The notes beneath the pieces are model-generated. The model was not told the DNA's origin, made no database searches, and saw only the letters and a list, made by a program, of their open reading frames with translations. This document shows positions 44,449-53,987 of a stretch of 64,000 nucleotides of DNA, piece after piece. The DNA comes from Robertmurraya sp. FSL R5-0851. Its GTDB lineage: Bacteria; Bacillota; Bacilli; Bacillales; Cytobacillaceae. Position numbers and translations under genes: made by a program. The DNA lies in the NCBI RefSeq assembly GCF_038002965.1, contig NZ_JBBOOE010000002.1:310001-374000 (forward strand), read 5' to 3'. Each line of letters begins with the position of its first letter. Position 1 is the stretch's first letter.

Positions 44449-45138
44449 ATGCTGGGGATCTTATCTGCTGGGACTGCACCTGGATTAGCCTTATTATGTT
44501 ATTTCTACCTAAAAGATAAATATGAGCCTGAGCCACTTTCATTAGTATTTAAAATGTTTATCCTAGGGGCCCTGCTTGTGTTTCCAATCATGTTTATTGA
44601 GTATGTTATAGATGTAGAAAACCTAATAAACTCTAATTTTATTAAGTCGTTTATTACTGTTGGTCTCCTTGAGGAGTTTTTCAAATGGTTTATTTTAATT
44701 TACACTGTTTATCACCATGTTGAATTTGATGAGCCTTATGATGGAATTGTATATGGGGTATCAGCTTCTGTAGGGTTTGCAACTGCCGAAAATATCATGT
44801 ATTTAGTTACTAATGGTATAGAAGTTGCCATAGGGAGAGCACTTTTACCAGTATCAATTCACGCCTTACTTGGAGTTATCATGGGGTATTACTTAGGAAA
44901 AGGGAAATTTAGCGCATCTATAAGGAGAAGATGTTTAACATTCTCCATCCTAATTCCATTTATCCTACACGGAACATATGATTTTATAATAAATTCTTTT
45001 GTAAACTGGTTATTAATTATTGTACCATTTATGGCTTTTCTATGGTGGTTAGCTTTAATAAAGGTCAAATCTGCTAGTTCTATAGTTCCTAGAGAAGGGA
45101 TTGATGACAAAACAATAAGGTATAAACATATAAATTAA
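44449..45138 (+). CDS. PrsW-type intramembrane protease
   Basis: About 229 residues from the ATG at 44449, which follows GAGGAAG and fits the family N-terminus (MLGILSAGTAPGLALLCYF). PrsW-family features: YEPEPLSLVFK, the EExxK motif in LLEEFFKWF, GFATAENIMYLV, SIHALLG and LHGTYDFII, giving conserved Glu and His in the membrane. PrsW cleaves anti-sigma factors such as RsiW. No sigma/anti-sigma pair is in the window, so its substrate would be elsewhere. Confidence 0.87.
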   Translation: MLGILSAGTAPGLALLCYFYLKDKYEPEPLSLVFKMFILGALLVFPIMFIEYVIDVENLINSNFIKSFITVGLLEEFFKWFILIYTVYHHVEFDEPYDGIVYGVSASVGFATAENIMYLVTNGIEVAIGRALLPVSIHALLGVIMGYYLGKGKFSASIRRRCLTFSILIPFILHGTYDFIINSFVNWLLIIVPFMAFLWWLALIKVKSASSIVPREGIDDKTIRYKHIN

Positions 45139-45239
45139 ATTAACTAATTACTCCATTAACAAAATATGTAACTCCTGTTATCCACTGCTTATAAAGTTCT
45201 AAGTAATAGACATAATAATGAATAATGGAATAAAACTTA

Positions 45240-45265
45240 AGCTATCGAGATAGTTCTCGATAGCT
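45240..45265. terminator. Terminator between prsW-like and arsR-like genes
   Basis: AGCTATCGAG, six-base loop, CTCGATAGCT in the convergent intergenic space. Confidence 0.55.
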
Positions 45266-45316
45266 ACAGATGAAGAAATATATATTTCACTTTGATGTTG
45301 AACTATAAAAAGAATA

Positions 45317-45655
45317 TCAATGATGTCTCGCATGTTCTATTGTTTGTTGTAGTATATCCATAACATGTTTATCATCACAAGTGTAATAAATGGACGTACC
45401 TTCCCGTCTGTATTTCACCAACCTCAAGTTTTTTAAAAATCTTAATTGATGTGATACCGTAGATTGCAGCATTGTAAGTTTATCTGCCATCTCATTTACA
45501 GAATACTCCTTCTGTGATAGAAGATGTAGAATTCTTATCCTTGTAGGATCCGAAATAGCCTTAAAGGTCTGGGAAACGATAAATAAGGTTTCTTCATCAA
45601 GGTCATCATTTTCATTACTTTTTTCTATAAAATCATCATATTCAAATTTGGACAT
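45317..45655 (-). CDS. czrA: ArsR/SmtB-family zinc sensor (CzrA-like)
   Basis: A 112-residue ArsR/SmtB repressor. The winged helix reads [20 protein letters not shown], then [15 protein letters not shown]. The last helix has Asp-x-His-x10-His-x2-His ([17 protein letters not shown]), the alpha-5 metal site of Zn/Co sensors such as CzrA and SmtB; the alpha-3 cysteine motif of ArsR is absent. ATG 45655 is preferred, after AGAGGTG. It follows the ZIP transporter gene on the same strand, and matching dyads occur before the CtaA-like gene and czcO. Confidence 0.87.
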   Translation of the reverse strand: MSKFEYDDFIEKSNENDDLDEETLFIVSQTFKAISDPTRIRILHLLSQKEYSVNEMADKLTMLQSTVSHQLRFLKNLRLVKYRREGTSIYYTCDDKHVMDILQQTIEHARHH

Positions 45656-45712
45656 TTTGCTGTACACCTCTACCAAGTATTATAAGTTATTATAACATTT
45701 ATTTTTTCTTTC

Positions 45713-46420
45713 CTAAAATACGAGATAGATTAACAAAAACCCCAATAATAATGTTATATACGATAAAATACTACTTCTTCCCTCTTTTATGTAAGGAATT
45801 ATCATTTCTTTTAAAGCAACTGATAATAACATCCCAATACTTATTCCCAGGAAGACCACTTGTAAGACTGTTTCCACACCTATAATATCTTTCACACTTG
45901 AAAAAGCACCAATAGTTGTTGGAATTGTTAAACACACAATTAAAGCAATAACTTTTATGAGCGGCAAACCTGCTGTTAGTAATGGACTAACTAGTATAAC
46001 TCCTTCTGGTATGTTATGAATCAAAACTGCAGCAAGGAATGTACTGTTCCCTTCTAATAATTGATTACTTGTAGTTACACCTAGAGGAAAGTTATGTATT
46101 AATAAAGATGCAACAATAATCAATCCAGCCTTTAAAGGTTTGCTCTTATTAGGATCTTTCTTAATAAATTTTGACCTATCTAGTAAATCATGTACTAAAA
46201 TATAAAATGCAAAAGAAATAATTATCCCAATTAACAAAAGAATATGATTTTCTTCAAGGGCCTCTGGTATTATCTCTAATATAAGTATACCCAAAATCAT
46301 TCCACCACTAAAAAGTATAACAGTACTTTGATTGTTCCTTAATCCAACTAACAATACTGCAAGAAATCCCCCTAATGATAAACCAATAAGGGATGCGGAA
46401 AAAATCCATATAGGTACCAT
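45713..46420 (-). CDS. ZIP-family metal transporter
   Basis: A 235-residue ZIP protein with eight hydrophobic segments and both metal-binding helices: HNFPLGVTTSNQ and HNIPEGVILVSP. A short cytoplasmic loop separates helices III and IV. ZIP proteins carry Zn(II) or other divalent metals, usually inward. AAGGGA six bases before the ATG at 46420. It is cotranscribed with the CzrA-like repressor; import controlled by a zinc-relieved repressor would be odd, so it might work outward or with another metal. Confidence 0.85.
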   Translation of the reverse strand: MVPIWIFSASLIGLSLGGFLAVLLVGLRNNQSTVILFSGGMILGILILEIIPEALEENHILLLIGIIISFAFYILVHDLLDRSKFIKKDPNKSKPLKAGLIIVASLLIHNFPLGVTTSNQLLEGNSTFLAAVLIHNIPEGVILVSPLLTAGLPLIKVIALIVCLTIPTTIGAFSSVKDIIGVETVLQVVFLGISIGMLLSVALKEMIIPYIKEGRSSILSYITLLLGFLLIYLVF

Positions 46421-46602
46421 GTACAATCCCTTTCAAAATTATTGAGAACACGTCCATAGTAAAATGTATGCTTATAATTAAGAATCATTCATCTACATAC
46501 TTGATAATTAACGAATTTAATGATTTATTAAATACAGTGAGAGAATTGATCTGTCAACTTATTATTGAGGCTAAGACTCTTACATGATATTCTAATAAGA
46601 GT

Positions 46603-46624
46603 ATATGCAAATATATTCATATAT
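46603..46624. promoter_or_regulatory. CzrA-type operator upstream of CtaA-like gene
   Basis: Imperfect inverted repeat TATATGCAAAT / ATATTCATATA, 22 bases, 21 bases before the CtaA-like ATG and in the divergent region with the zip-arsR operon. It has the same size and arms as the operator at 61324. Confidence 0.55.
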
Positions 46625-46644
46625 GTAGATAGGAATGATTTATT

Positions 46645-47406
46645 ATGATAAATAGGATTACAAAACTTACTATTTTTATAACAATACTTGGACTTGTTAT
46701 AGGAAATTTAGTCATAGCTACTGATTCAGGGGAAATTTGGATTGAATATTCCCATCGAACAATTAATATTGTATTAGGATTTTTTTTGCTTCTGATTTCT
46801 ATTAACGCATTGAAAAATCAAAAAAGGAAGAATTCAAGGTTCTTTGCAATACTTTCTAGTCTTCTTTATCTACTTCAATTGGTAAACGAGAGGCTGGAAT
46901 TTTCAACATTAGAAGTAACACTAAATCTTCTATTACTCACTTCCGTGATTTATTTGCATTACTCAACACAAGAACCAAAAGAAGTTGTCAATTTAAATAT
47001 AATTAAGAAACCATCTAAAATTTTATTGATAGTTATCTTTGTCGAAACTCTTATTGGCGCATTTTTTAAACACTCTAATATTAGTGAGTTATTTTATTCA
47101 ACTACAAACAATCTTGGCTTGGTCAGCAATACACTATTTTCAAGTACCGTAAACTCTTTACATGGGATACTAGCGATTACAATATTATTAATTGCTGCAT
47201 ATATCCTATCCTTATCCATCTCTTATAATGTATATAAAACAAGATCGATATATTTAATAGTAACATTACTATTAACTATCTTATTTGGGGTCTTACCAAG
47301 ATTACACGAGCAAAATGTATTTACCTCTTTCATGCATTTGACTCTTACTACCTTTACAATTACCATATGTGCTACAATTACAGCAAAAAGAGAAGGGAGA
47401 GACTAA
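46645..47406 (+). CDS. Divergent CtaA/COX15-like membrane protein
   Basis: A 253-residue protein with about eight membrane helices that resembles heme A synthase CtaA. It keeps IEYSHRTI (first heme histidine), SLHGILA and MHLTL, but the second histidine region reads TLEVTLNLLLL (Asn where CtaA has His) and the CxxC-type loop is missing. It is also shorter than CtaA (about 306). It may be a heme-binding paralogue rather than an active synthase. AGGAATGATTTATT precedes the ATG, and a zinc-type operator precedes that. Assignment is moderate. Confidence 0.55.
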   Translation: MINRITKLTIFITILGLVIGNLVIATDSGEIWIEYSHRTINIVLGFFLLLISINALKNQKRKNSRFFAILSSLLYLLQLVNERLEFSTLEVTLNLLLLTSVIYLHYSTQEPKEVVNLNIIKKPSKILLIVIFVETLIGAFFKHSNISELFYSTTNNLGLVSNTLFSSTVNSLHGILAITILLIAAYILSLSISYNVYKTRSIYLIVTLLLTILFGVLPRLHEQNVFTSFMHLTLTTFTITICATITAKREGRD

Positions 47407-47433
47407 ATTATTTAGTCTCTCCCTTCTCTTTTT
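47386..47433. terminator. Bidirectional terminator
   Basis: A 22-bp stem beginning AAAAGAGAAGGGAGAGACTA with a three-base loop; its left arm includes the last codons of the CtaA-like gene. It serves both converging genes. Confidence 0.8.
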
Positions 47434-47437
47434 ATAA

Positions 47438-48778
47438 TTAATTTACATAATCTAAGAAATTTTTCAACTGCCCATTTTTATACAACTCAATATGAAGATG
47501 AACACCTGTAGAATCACCTGTTGTCCCCATAATTCCGATTTTACTTCCCTCTTCCACGGTTTGACCAACATTTACACTAATTGAGCTTAAATGCGCATAG
47601 ATAGTTTTATAGCCGTTGTTGTGGGATATTTCAATCTTATTCCCATAACCTCCGTCCCAACCCGCAAATGTCACCGTACCGTTATCAGCTGAGAGTATAG
47701 AAAGTTCACTTGGCCTAGCTATGTCAGTACCTTTATGAATAGTACCCCATCTTGCCCCTGTTTTACTAGATACATAGCCACCAACTGTTGGCCAAGTGAA
47801 AGTACCGGTTCCTCTTGATGGAATAACTTTGGTCCCTTTAACCACGATTTGTTTTACAGGTTGTTTAATAATATCCTCTTTTACAACTTCCTTATTTTCT
47901 AACTGACCATTTTTACTAATGTACTTGTATTGAATTACTTTTTCACCATTTGAACCTGTTTGTTTAACCTTTTGATCTCCCTTGTAAAGAGACTCGTCCT
48001 CTACAACTTCAGTTTCAAAAGGAATTGGCTCATTTTCAGTAACAAGTTTCTCTTCCATTACATCAGCGATAGGTTTGTAGGATTTCACCAATAGTTTTTG
48101 ACCGATTTTTAATACGGAGTTTTCGCTGATAGAGTTTAGTTCAAAAAACTCCTCTTTAGATATGTCATAACTATTAATAATTTCCCCAAGAACTTCACCC
48201 TCTTCTACTATATGGTAAGCGTTTTCGCGAGTTCCTTTTAAGATTGAGTTAACAGCATCTGAAACACCTAATACATTTTGAGGAATTACCTTTACTTCTT
48301 CAACAAGTGGTTCTGGTGAAATGTATGTTGTAAGCGTACCATCGCTAGTAAACTTTGACTTTAGTGTTTTTATTACTTCATCCGCATCTGATTTACTTGC
48401 TACAAAAACCGCCCGATCACCGAATCTAATTTCTTGCCCAACAGCATTGATTTCAATATTATTATTAATCCATTCAATTGTTTGTTGATCATGCTCTTTA
48501 GGTTGAAAAGTATTTTCAGGGACAAATTCAACCTCTTTTGACGTGTCCATTTCTAAGTTAGGATAATTATTTTTTGATTCCTGTATCTTTTGCTTAATAG
48601 CTGATTGAGCTTCATCAATATCGTGGACAATGCCAATATATTGATTACCTACATAAACATGATAAATTTTTTGCAACTCAACTTTGGCTGAAGCTTCTCC
48701 TGAACTAATAGAGCTTGATACTATTAATAAAGTGGATGTTATGTATAATATTTTTTTTATAACATTATTTGAGGCCAA
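47438..48778 (-). CDS. Secreted LysM-G5-M23 peptidase
   Basis: A 446-residue exported peptidoglycan hydrolase. Signal peptide (ends EASA), an N-terminal region, a LysM module (YHIVEEGEVLGEIINSYDIS, IGQKLLV, about 190-240), a G5 domain (ENEPIPFETEVVEDESLYKG, about 250-330) and a C-terminal M23 domain with HKGTDIARP and HLHIELYK. This architecture is common in spore formers. TTG start at 48778. It shares a terminator with the converging CtaA-like gene. Confidence 0.88.
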   Translation of the reverse strand: MASNNVIKKILYITSTLLIVSSSISSGEASAKVELQKIYHVYVGNQYIGIVHDIDEAQSAIKQKIQESKNNYPNLEMDTSKEVEFVPENTFQPKEHDQQTIEWINNNIEINAVGQEIRFGDRAVFVASKSDADEVIKTLKSKFTSDGTLTTYISPEPLVEEVKVIPQNVLGVSDAVNSILKGTRENAYHIVEEGEVLGEIINSYDISKEEFFELNSISENSVLKIGQKLLVKSYKPIADVMEEKLVTENEPIPFETEVVEDESLYKGDQKVKQTGSNGEKVIQYKYISKNGQLENKEVVKEDIIKQPVKQIVVKGTKVIPSRGTGTFTWPTVGGYVSSKTGARWGTIHKGTDIARPSELSILSADNGTVTFAGWDGGYGNKIEISHNNGYKTIYAHLSSISVNVGQTVEEGSKIGIMGTTGDSTGVHLHIELYKNGQLKNFLDYVN

Positions 48779-49039
48779 AAGTTACCACTTCCCTATAAAC
48801 TTGATGTCCATTCTTTCAATCCCTTTCTATAATAACATACGAAATTATCAATCGACAAAATGTTACAAAATTGTAATCTACTTTTAAATGGATTTTATTG
48901 AAATTAAAACACATATTCCACTTACACCAAAATTTATTTTAAAGTCAAGCGTAATTTTGCGTATTTTTGTAAAAATGTTTGACAACTTTGTGAACTTAGT
49001 GAATAATTTATATATAAAGAAATGAAGGAGATGAATGTG

Positions 49040-49294
49040 ATGAAATCTAAAGTTAAAATACTTAATGTAGTGAAGTACGTTAGTTTAACGAGTCTTACAT
49101 TTGGAATCATTTCTTTCTTTATCGGACTGTTTGTAAACGGTTACAGCGTTTTGACACCAATTGGTGTTGGGATAGTAATCGGTTCTGTTTTTATCTTTCT
49201 TATGGGTGTATTTTTTGTAGTAACAGAAGAAATTCTTAATAAAATGCACCTTCCAAATAGAATCGTTTCTATAACAAAAAAGGAGCGCCCATAA
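49040..49294 (+). CDS. Two-helix membrane protein
   Basis: About 84 residues with two hydrophobic helices (LTFGIISFFIGLFVNGY, GVGIVIGSVFIFLMGVFFVV) and a basic C-terminus. AAGGAG nine bases upstream supports ATG 49040 (or GTG 49037). It converges on the qox operon and the two share a hairpin region. Unknown family. Confidence 0.65.
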   Translation: MKSKVKILNVVKYVSLTSLTFGIISFFIGLFVNGYSVLTPIGVGIVIGSVFIFLMGVFFVVTEEILNKMHLPNRIVSITKKERP

Positions 49295-49306
49295 AGACGC
49301 CCCTCG
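49276..49306 (-). terminator. Terminator of the qox operon
   Basis: On the minus strand GGGGCG pairs with CGCTCC and is followed by TTTTTT, six bases after qoxD. Confidence 0.55.
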
Positions 49307-49314
49307 GTAAACAT

Positions 49315-49599
49315 TTAATAATAACCCCATATAAGAGTTAGTAACGTACCAAATACGGTAACTAAAGCTATGAAGAAACCATAATAAACTGCCGTGTAAA
49401 TCGACTTCTTATCCTTTGATTCACCAGCGTGCATAAACACAACTAACTGTAAGGCTGCCTGTATGAATGCTGTCACTAGAAGAATCGACGCACCTACAGT
49501 AAATGATAAATCAAAGAAGTAAACCGTTAGTGCAACAGCAGTTAAAATTAACGAAAATACAAAACCTAAAACTTGGTTTAGTGGGAACAATTCTTTCAA
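49315..49599 (-). CDS. qoxD: aa3 menaquinol oxidase subunit IV
   Basis: A 94-residue three-helix subunit (VLGFVFSLILTAVALTVYFF, AALQLVVFMHAGESKDKK) matching QoxD/CyoD-type subunit IV. It starts two bases after the qoxC stop. The subunit stabilizes the oxidase complex. Last gene of the operon. Confidence 0.92.
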   Translation of the reverse strand: MKELFPLNQVLGFVFSLILTAVALTVYFFDLSFTVGASILLVTAFIQAALQLVVFMHAGESKDKKSIYTAVYYGFFIALVTVFGTLLTLIWGYY

Positions 49600-49600
49600 G

Positions 49601-50197
49601 TTACATCATTCCTTTCAAGAAGACGAAGCTAAAGATGAAGATCCACACCACGTCTAAGAAATGCCAGTAAAGAGAGAAAATGAACGCTTTATTAGTTGTT
49701 TCAGGGGTTAATCCACGTTTCTTAATTTGTATTAGGATGAATAGACCCCAGAATAGACCAAACGCAACGTGAGCTCCGTGAGTTCCTAACGTAAGGAAAA
49801 GGATTGATGTAAAGCCACTAGTTTGTAGCGTAGCGCCTTCGTGAATATATACTACAAAATCGTATATTTCTACTCCTAAGAATCCTAGGCCAAGAATTAG
49901 TGTTATGACAAAGAATGTCATCATTGCTTTTAGTCTTCCAATACGCATAGCATGGATCGCAAGGCCAATAGTAAAACTACTTGTTAATAACAAGATGGTT
50001 TCAATTAGTACTGGAGTAATCTCAAAAATTTCTGCTCCTGTCGGTCCGTTGCCAGTTCCATTTACTAATGTAAAATATGATGCGAAAAGCGTTCCAAAAA
50101 GTGCAATTTCGGCTCCAAGGAAAATCCAGAACCCTAAGATATTTAAACGATTTTGTTCTGTACTATATTCGAGAGGGAGCGAGTGATCTATCTTCAT
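49601..50197 (-). CDS. qoxC: aa3 menaquinol oxidase subunit III
   Basis: A 198-residue five-helix subunit III of the heme-copper quinol oxidase: RLNILGFWIFLGAEIALFGTL, LLLTSSFTIGLAIHAMRIG, GTHGAHVAFGLFW and the C-terminal YWHFLDVVWIFIFSFVFL. The ATG overlaps the qoxB stop by four bases. It has no catalytic metal. Confidence 0.95.
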   Translation of the reverse strand: MKIDHSLPLEYSTEQNRLNILGFWIFLGAEIALFGTLFASYFTLVNGTGNGPTGAEIFEITPVLIETILLLTSSFTIGLAIHAMRIGRLKAMMTFFVITLILGLGFLGVEIYDFVVYIHEGATLQTSGFTSILFLTLGTHGAHVAFGLFWGLFILIQIKKRGLTPETTNKAFIFSLYWHFLDVVWIFIFSFVFLKGMM

Positions 50198-52143
50198 ATT
50201 CTAGTACCTCCCAATTTTTCTTCTGTTTCTTTTACTTCTTCAACAGAGATGTAGCGACCATGATCTTTCTCAAATGAACGGAATGCTAAACAAGCAAAAA
50301 GTCCGATTGTTGAAAGGATTAGAAGAATCCAAATACCGAATACAAACGCAAAGCCCCATACGAAGAAGATTGCTCCTAAGATAAACGGCATTCCACTGTT
50401 ATTTGGCATATGAATTTTCTTGATATCACCCTTAAACAATTTATATCCCTTTTTCTTTGAATCCCAAAATGCTTCTGTTGAATCAACTTCAGGCACAATT
50501 GCAAAATTGTATTCTGGAACCGGACTATGAGTAGCCCATTCAAGAGAACGTGCATCCCATGGATCTGCAGGTATATCTCTTGGTGCGTAGCGAATGCTGT
50601 AATATATATTGTACACAATTAAAGCAAACCCTACGGCTAATCCCAATGCACCGATAAACGAAATCATATTCCAAATTCCAAATCCAGTTGATTCTGAGTA
50701 GGTATACATACGACGAGCTTGCCCGTCTAAACCAGAAATAAACATTGGGAAGAATGTTACACAAACGCTGATAGAGATGAACCAGAATGACCATTTTCCT
50801 AATCGTTCATTCAAAATAAAGCCGAACATTTTTGGCCACCAATAAAAGAGTCCTGCAATCATCGCAAAAACCACACCTGGAATTATAACTAAATGGAAGT
50901 GAGCAACTAAGAACATAGTATTATGATATTGGTAGTCAGCACTAGCCATCCCAAGCATAACACCTGTTACACCACCGATAGTAAAAATCGGAATAAAGCC
51001 TAATGTGTATAGCATTGGTGTTGTAAAAACAATCTTTCCTTTTCTAAGGGTAAATAACCAGTTGAAAATCTTAACACCAGTCGGTACCGCAATAGCCATG
51101 GTTGTAATAGAAAAAATACTATTAACAAAAGCTCCTTGACCCATTGTGAAGAAATGGTGAACCCAAACTAAGAATGATAGTGCAGAAATAGCTACCATAG
51201 AGATAACCATTGATTTATACCCATAAAGATTACGTCTTGCAAAAGTTGAAATGATTTCACTATATATCCCAAAAGCCGGTAGGATTAATATATAAACTTC
51301 CGGATGTCCCCAAACCCAGAACAGGTTCGCCCAAAGCATATCCATACCACCATTGGACATTGAAAAGAAGTTAGCACCAAACAGACGATCAAACGTTCCC
51401 ATTGCAAGAGCAACAGTCAAAACTGGAAAGGCAAAAACGATGATTAGATTTGTAATCAAAGCAGACCATGTGAACATTGGCATTTTCATCAATGTCATTC
51501 CAGGCGCTCTCATTTTAAGAATGGTCGTAATAAAGTTAATACCTGTTATTAACGTTCCTAGACCAGAAATTTGAAGAGCAATCATATAATAGTTCGTTCC
51601 TACAGATTTACTAAATTCATTACCTGCTAAAGGGAAAATAGATGTCCAGGTTGAATCTGGTGAACCACCGATAACAAACGAAATGTTAAATAACATTGCT
51701 CCGAAAAAATATAACCAAAAACTTACTGCATTTAATCTAGGGAAGGCCACGTCACGAGCACCAATTTGTAATGGTACTACGAAGTTCATAAAAAACATAA
51801 TGAAAGCCATAGCCATAAATATAATCATCACAACTCCGTGAGTGGTGAATATTTCATTATACTCTTGTGCACCTAACAATTTGTTATCAGGTACAGCAGT
51901 TTGAGCACGCATCATAATCGCATCTACTCCGCCTCGGAATAACATCAATAAGGCAGAAACTAAATACATTATACCGATTCGTTTATGGTCAACAGTTGTT
52001 AACCAGTTTTGCCATAGATACCCCCATTTTTTAAAATAGGTTAACCCAACAACAATGGCAATCATAGTAAGTACAATGGCTGCCATCGATGCATATATTG
52101 TTGGACCTGGATTAGGTACGGCAAATCGATCAAAGAAATCCAT
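50194..52143 (-). CDS. qoxB: aa3 menaquinol oxidase subunit I
   Basis: The 649-residue catalytic subunit. Heme a ligands are in FTTHGVVMIIFMAM and VAHFHLVIIP; Cu-B histidines are in WGHPEVYILILP (with the cross-linked tyrosine) and VWVHHFFTMG; the K-channel region MGQGAFVNSIFS is present. The extra N- and C-terminal helices are those of QoxB. GGGG precedes the ATG. The enzyme reduces O2 with menaquinol and pumps protons. Confidence 0.97.
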   Translation of the reverse strand: MDFFDRFAVPNPGPTIYASMAAIVLTMIAIVVGLTYFKKWGYLWQNWLTTVDHKRIGIMYLVSALLMLFRGGVDAIMMRAQTAVPDNKLLGAQEYNEIFTTHGVVMIIFMAMAFIMFFMNFVVPLQIGARDVAFPRLNAVSFWLYFFGAMLFNISFVIGGSPDSTWTSIFPLAGNEFSKSVGTNYYMIALQISGLGTLITGINFITTILKMRAPGMTLMKMPMFTWSALITNLIIVFAFPVLTVALAMGTFDRLFGANFFSMSNGGMDMLWANLFWVWGHPEVYILILPAFGIYSEIISTFARRNLYGYKSMVISMVAISALSFLVWVHHFFTMGQGAFVNSIFSITTMAIAVPTGVKIFNWLFTLRKGKIVFTTPMLYTLGFIPIFTIGGVTGVMLGMASADYQYHNTMFLVAHFHLVIIPGVVFAMIAGLFYWWPKMFGFILNERLGKWSFWFISISVCVTFFPMFISGLDGQARRMYTYSESTGFGIWNMISFIGALGLAVGFALIVYNIYYSIRYAPRDIPADPWDARSLEWATHSPVPEYNFAIVPEVDSTEAFWDSKKKGYKLFKGDIKKIHMPNNSGMPFILGAIFFVWGFAFVFGIWILLILSTIGLFACLAFRSFEKDHGRYISVEEVKETEEKLGGTRI

Positions 52144-52223
52144 ACTTTTTTTGACCCCTTTCAGGAATAATATTGCTTATTGCTCTTCATAAAAACTAAC
52201 GTTGAGCTAGTGAGAGTTAATTA

Positions 52224-53153
52224 TTAATGATTCATGTTGCTATGATCAGAATTCCCTTCAGATGAATCTGAGTCAGATTGATCTGCTTTTTCTGGGTCTG
52301 TTTCGTTATTTTCAGTAGAACCACCATTATGATGAGCTGCCGGAGGTGGCGAAAACTCTAAATGTGTTCCAGTGTAGGTCGACTGTCCAAGGTGGCCTGG
52401 TTTTAATAATTCGTTAAACTTTTCTTCTGTAAGAGGTTCAGCAGTTTCTTTAACTTCCTTTACCCACTCATCATATTCCTCAGAAGTCATTGCCTGAACG
52501 TTGAACGTTTGTTCAGCAAATCCTTCTCCAGTAAACGAAGCGTTTCGACCCATATATTCACCAGGAACATCAGCTGCTAAATTCAAGGTATTTACCATTC
52601 CAGACATTGCGTATTTCTGACCTCCAAGCTGTGGTATCCAGAAACTCGCAATTGGCCCATAAGAATATAGTTTAAACTGAACCGGACGATCCGTCGGAAT
52701 AAAGAGATAGTTAACCGTTTCAATATTTTCCTCTGGGTAACTAAAATGCCATTTCCAATTAGATGCAGAAGCATAAATAACTAATGGCTCTTCTTCATAT
52801 CCCTTTGGGACATCCTCCACTTCATAGGTTGACTTAACCGTAATAAACGAAAGGAAAGCAACGATTAAGATTGGAATAGATGTCCAAAGAATTTCTAATT
52901 TAATACTTCCTTCAATATGAGGTGGTTCATAATCTTCCCTTTGTTTAGAAGCACGATATTTCCTAACTATATACACAAAGAGTGTGAAGACTACAATTAC
53001 GACAATAGCCATTGTCCAAATCGAAATCATTATAACATCGGATGTTGTACGACCTTGAGGTCCTTTCGGGTCTAAAACGAGAAGCGGTTCACATCCCGTT
53101 AACACAGTGGCAATAGTGAAAATTAACGAAAATAATGCCAATTTCATTTTCAT
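52224..53153 (-). CDS. qoxA: aa3 menaquinol oxidase subunit II
   Basis: A lipoprotein of about 309 residues with lipobox LTGC, two membrane helices and the cupredoxin domain. The CuA cysteines of cytochrome c oxidases are absent (the region reads GRNASFTGEGFAEQTFNVQ), so this is the quinol-oxidizing type. The C-terminus is extended and rich in His, Asp and Ser (AAHHNGGSTENNETDPEK, ending SNMNH). AAGGGG fixes the ATG at 53153 rather than the upstream 53210. First gene of qoxABCD. Confidence 0.95.
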   Translation of the reverse strand: MKMKLALFSLIFTIATVLTGCEPLLVLDPKGPQGRTTSDVIMISIWTMAIVVIVVFTLFVYIVRKYRASKQREDYEPPHIEGSIKLEILWTSIPILIVAFLSFITVKSTYEVEDVPKGYEEEPLVIYASASNWKWHFSYPEENIETVNYLFIPTDRPVQFKLYSYGPIASFWIPQLGGQKYAMSGMVNTLNLAADVPGEYMGRNASFTGEGFAEQTFNVQAMTSEEYDEWVKEVKETAEPLTEEKFNELLKPGHLGQSTYTGTHLEFSPPPAAHHNGGSTENNETDPEKADQSDSDSSEGNSDHSNMNH

Positions 53154-53485
53154 AGAGGTACCCCTTTCTTTAAATATTTTCATCATTTTAATAAGTGCAC
53201 ATATATTCATAGATATCTCTGCTTACATGCGCATTTCTTCACAAAGAAATAGTTAGATATACAAATAAGAATTTATGCATTTATAATAATATCATTAGTT
53301 TAGTAGAATAAATGTGACAATATTAAAAAGGATTTTTTTTCAAGTTTTTTGTATTTTTTTCCAAACAATCCGTTGATTCTTATAGGATCCCATGATAATT
53401 CACCTCAATTTGATTCGAATTTTTGGCAATTGTATTACAAAACAACCAATGATATTATTTTAATATCAAAATTGTAAAAACTGAG
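53154..53485. promoter_or_regulatory. Divergent promoter region of qox and PCYCGC genes
   Basis: AT-rich region between two divergent genes. It contains the dyad GATATTA-TTT-TAATATC (53451-53467) close to the PCYCGC gene, and a TTGTCA-(17)-TAATGA pair on the minus strand near 53290-53320 that could serve qox. Assignments are tentative. Confidence 0.35.
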
Positions 53486-53986
53486 GTGAGTTATCTGAAT
53501 AAAATAATTACCACTCTAGTATTTAGTACAATAGTTATTACGGGTTGTTCATCCTTAGAGAGTCAAGAAAATGAACAAGAGCAACCACCTAGCAAATCTG
53601 AACAAGTTCAACCAAAGTTAGAGTATACAATGGGAAGTAATGATTGGTCTGTAGTTACTAATTTAACAGACAATCCCAAAATTTTAGAAGCCTATCAATT
53701 TGCAGTTGAACATCCAGAAGTTTTGGATTACATGCCATGTTATTGTGGTTGTTATGAAGAAGACGGACATACAAGCAATACAAACTGCTTTGTGGATTCA
53801 GTACAAGGTGATGTAGCCCTTTTAGATACCATGGGCTTTGGCTGAGGTGTCTGTGTGGATATCGCCCGTGAGGCGAAACTAGAATATGAAAAAGGAACAG
53901 ATTTAAAAACCATTCGTGAAAACATTGACAAAAAATATGAAGGTTTAGGTACACCAGCTACACCTACTCCAATGCCTAAAGGTTAA
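53486..53986 (+). CDS. PCYCGC lipoprotein with in-frame UGA
   Basis: A lipoprotein (lipobox VITGC, residues 17-21) whose conserved domain begins MPCYCGCYEEDGHTSNTNCF. Codon 120 is TGA, in MGFG-stop-GVCVDIAREAK, where relatives as I recall them carry cysteine. The frame continues 46 codons to a proper stop, through NIDKKYEGLGTPATPTPMPKG. Either the gene is broken by one substitution, the base is wrong, or UGA is read as selenocysteine. The start is GTG 53486, or an unusual CTG six bases after GAGGTG. Such proteins often lie near oxidase genes and may handle copper. Confidence 0.72.
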
Positions 53987-53987
53987 T

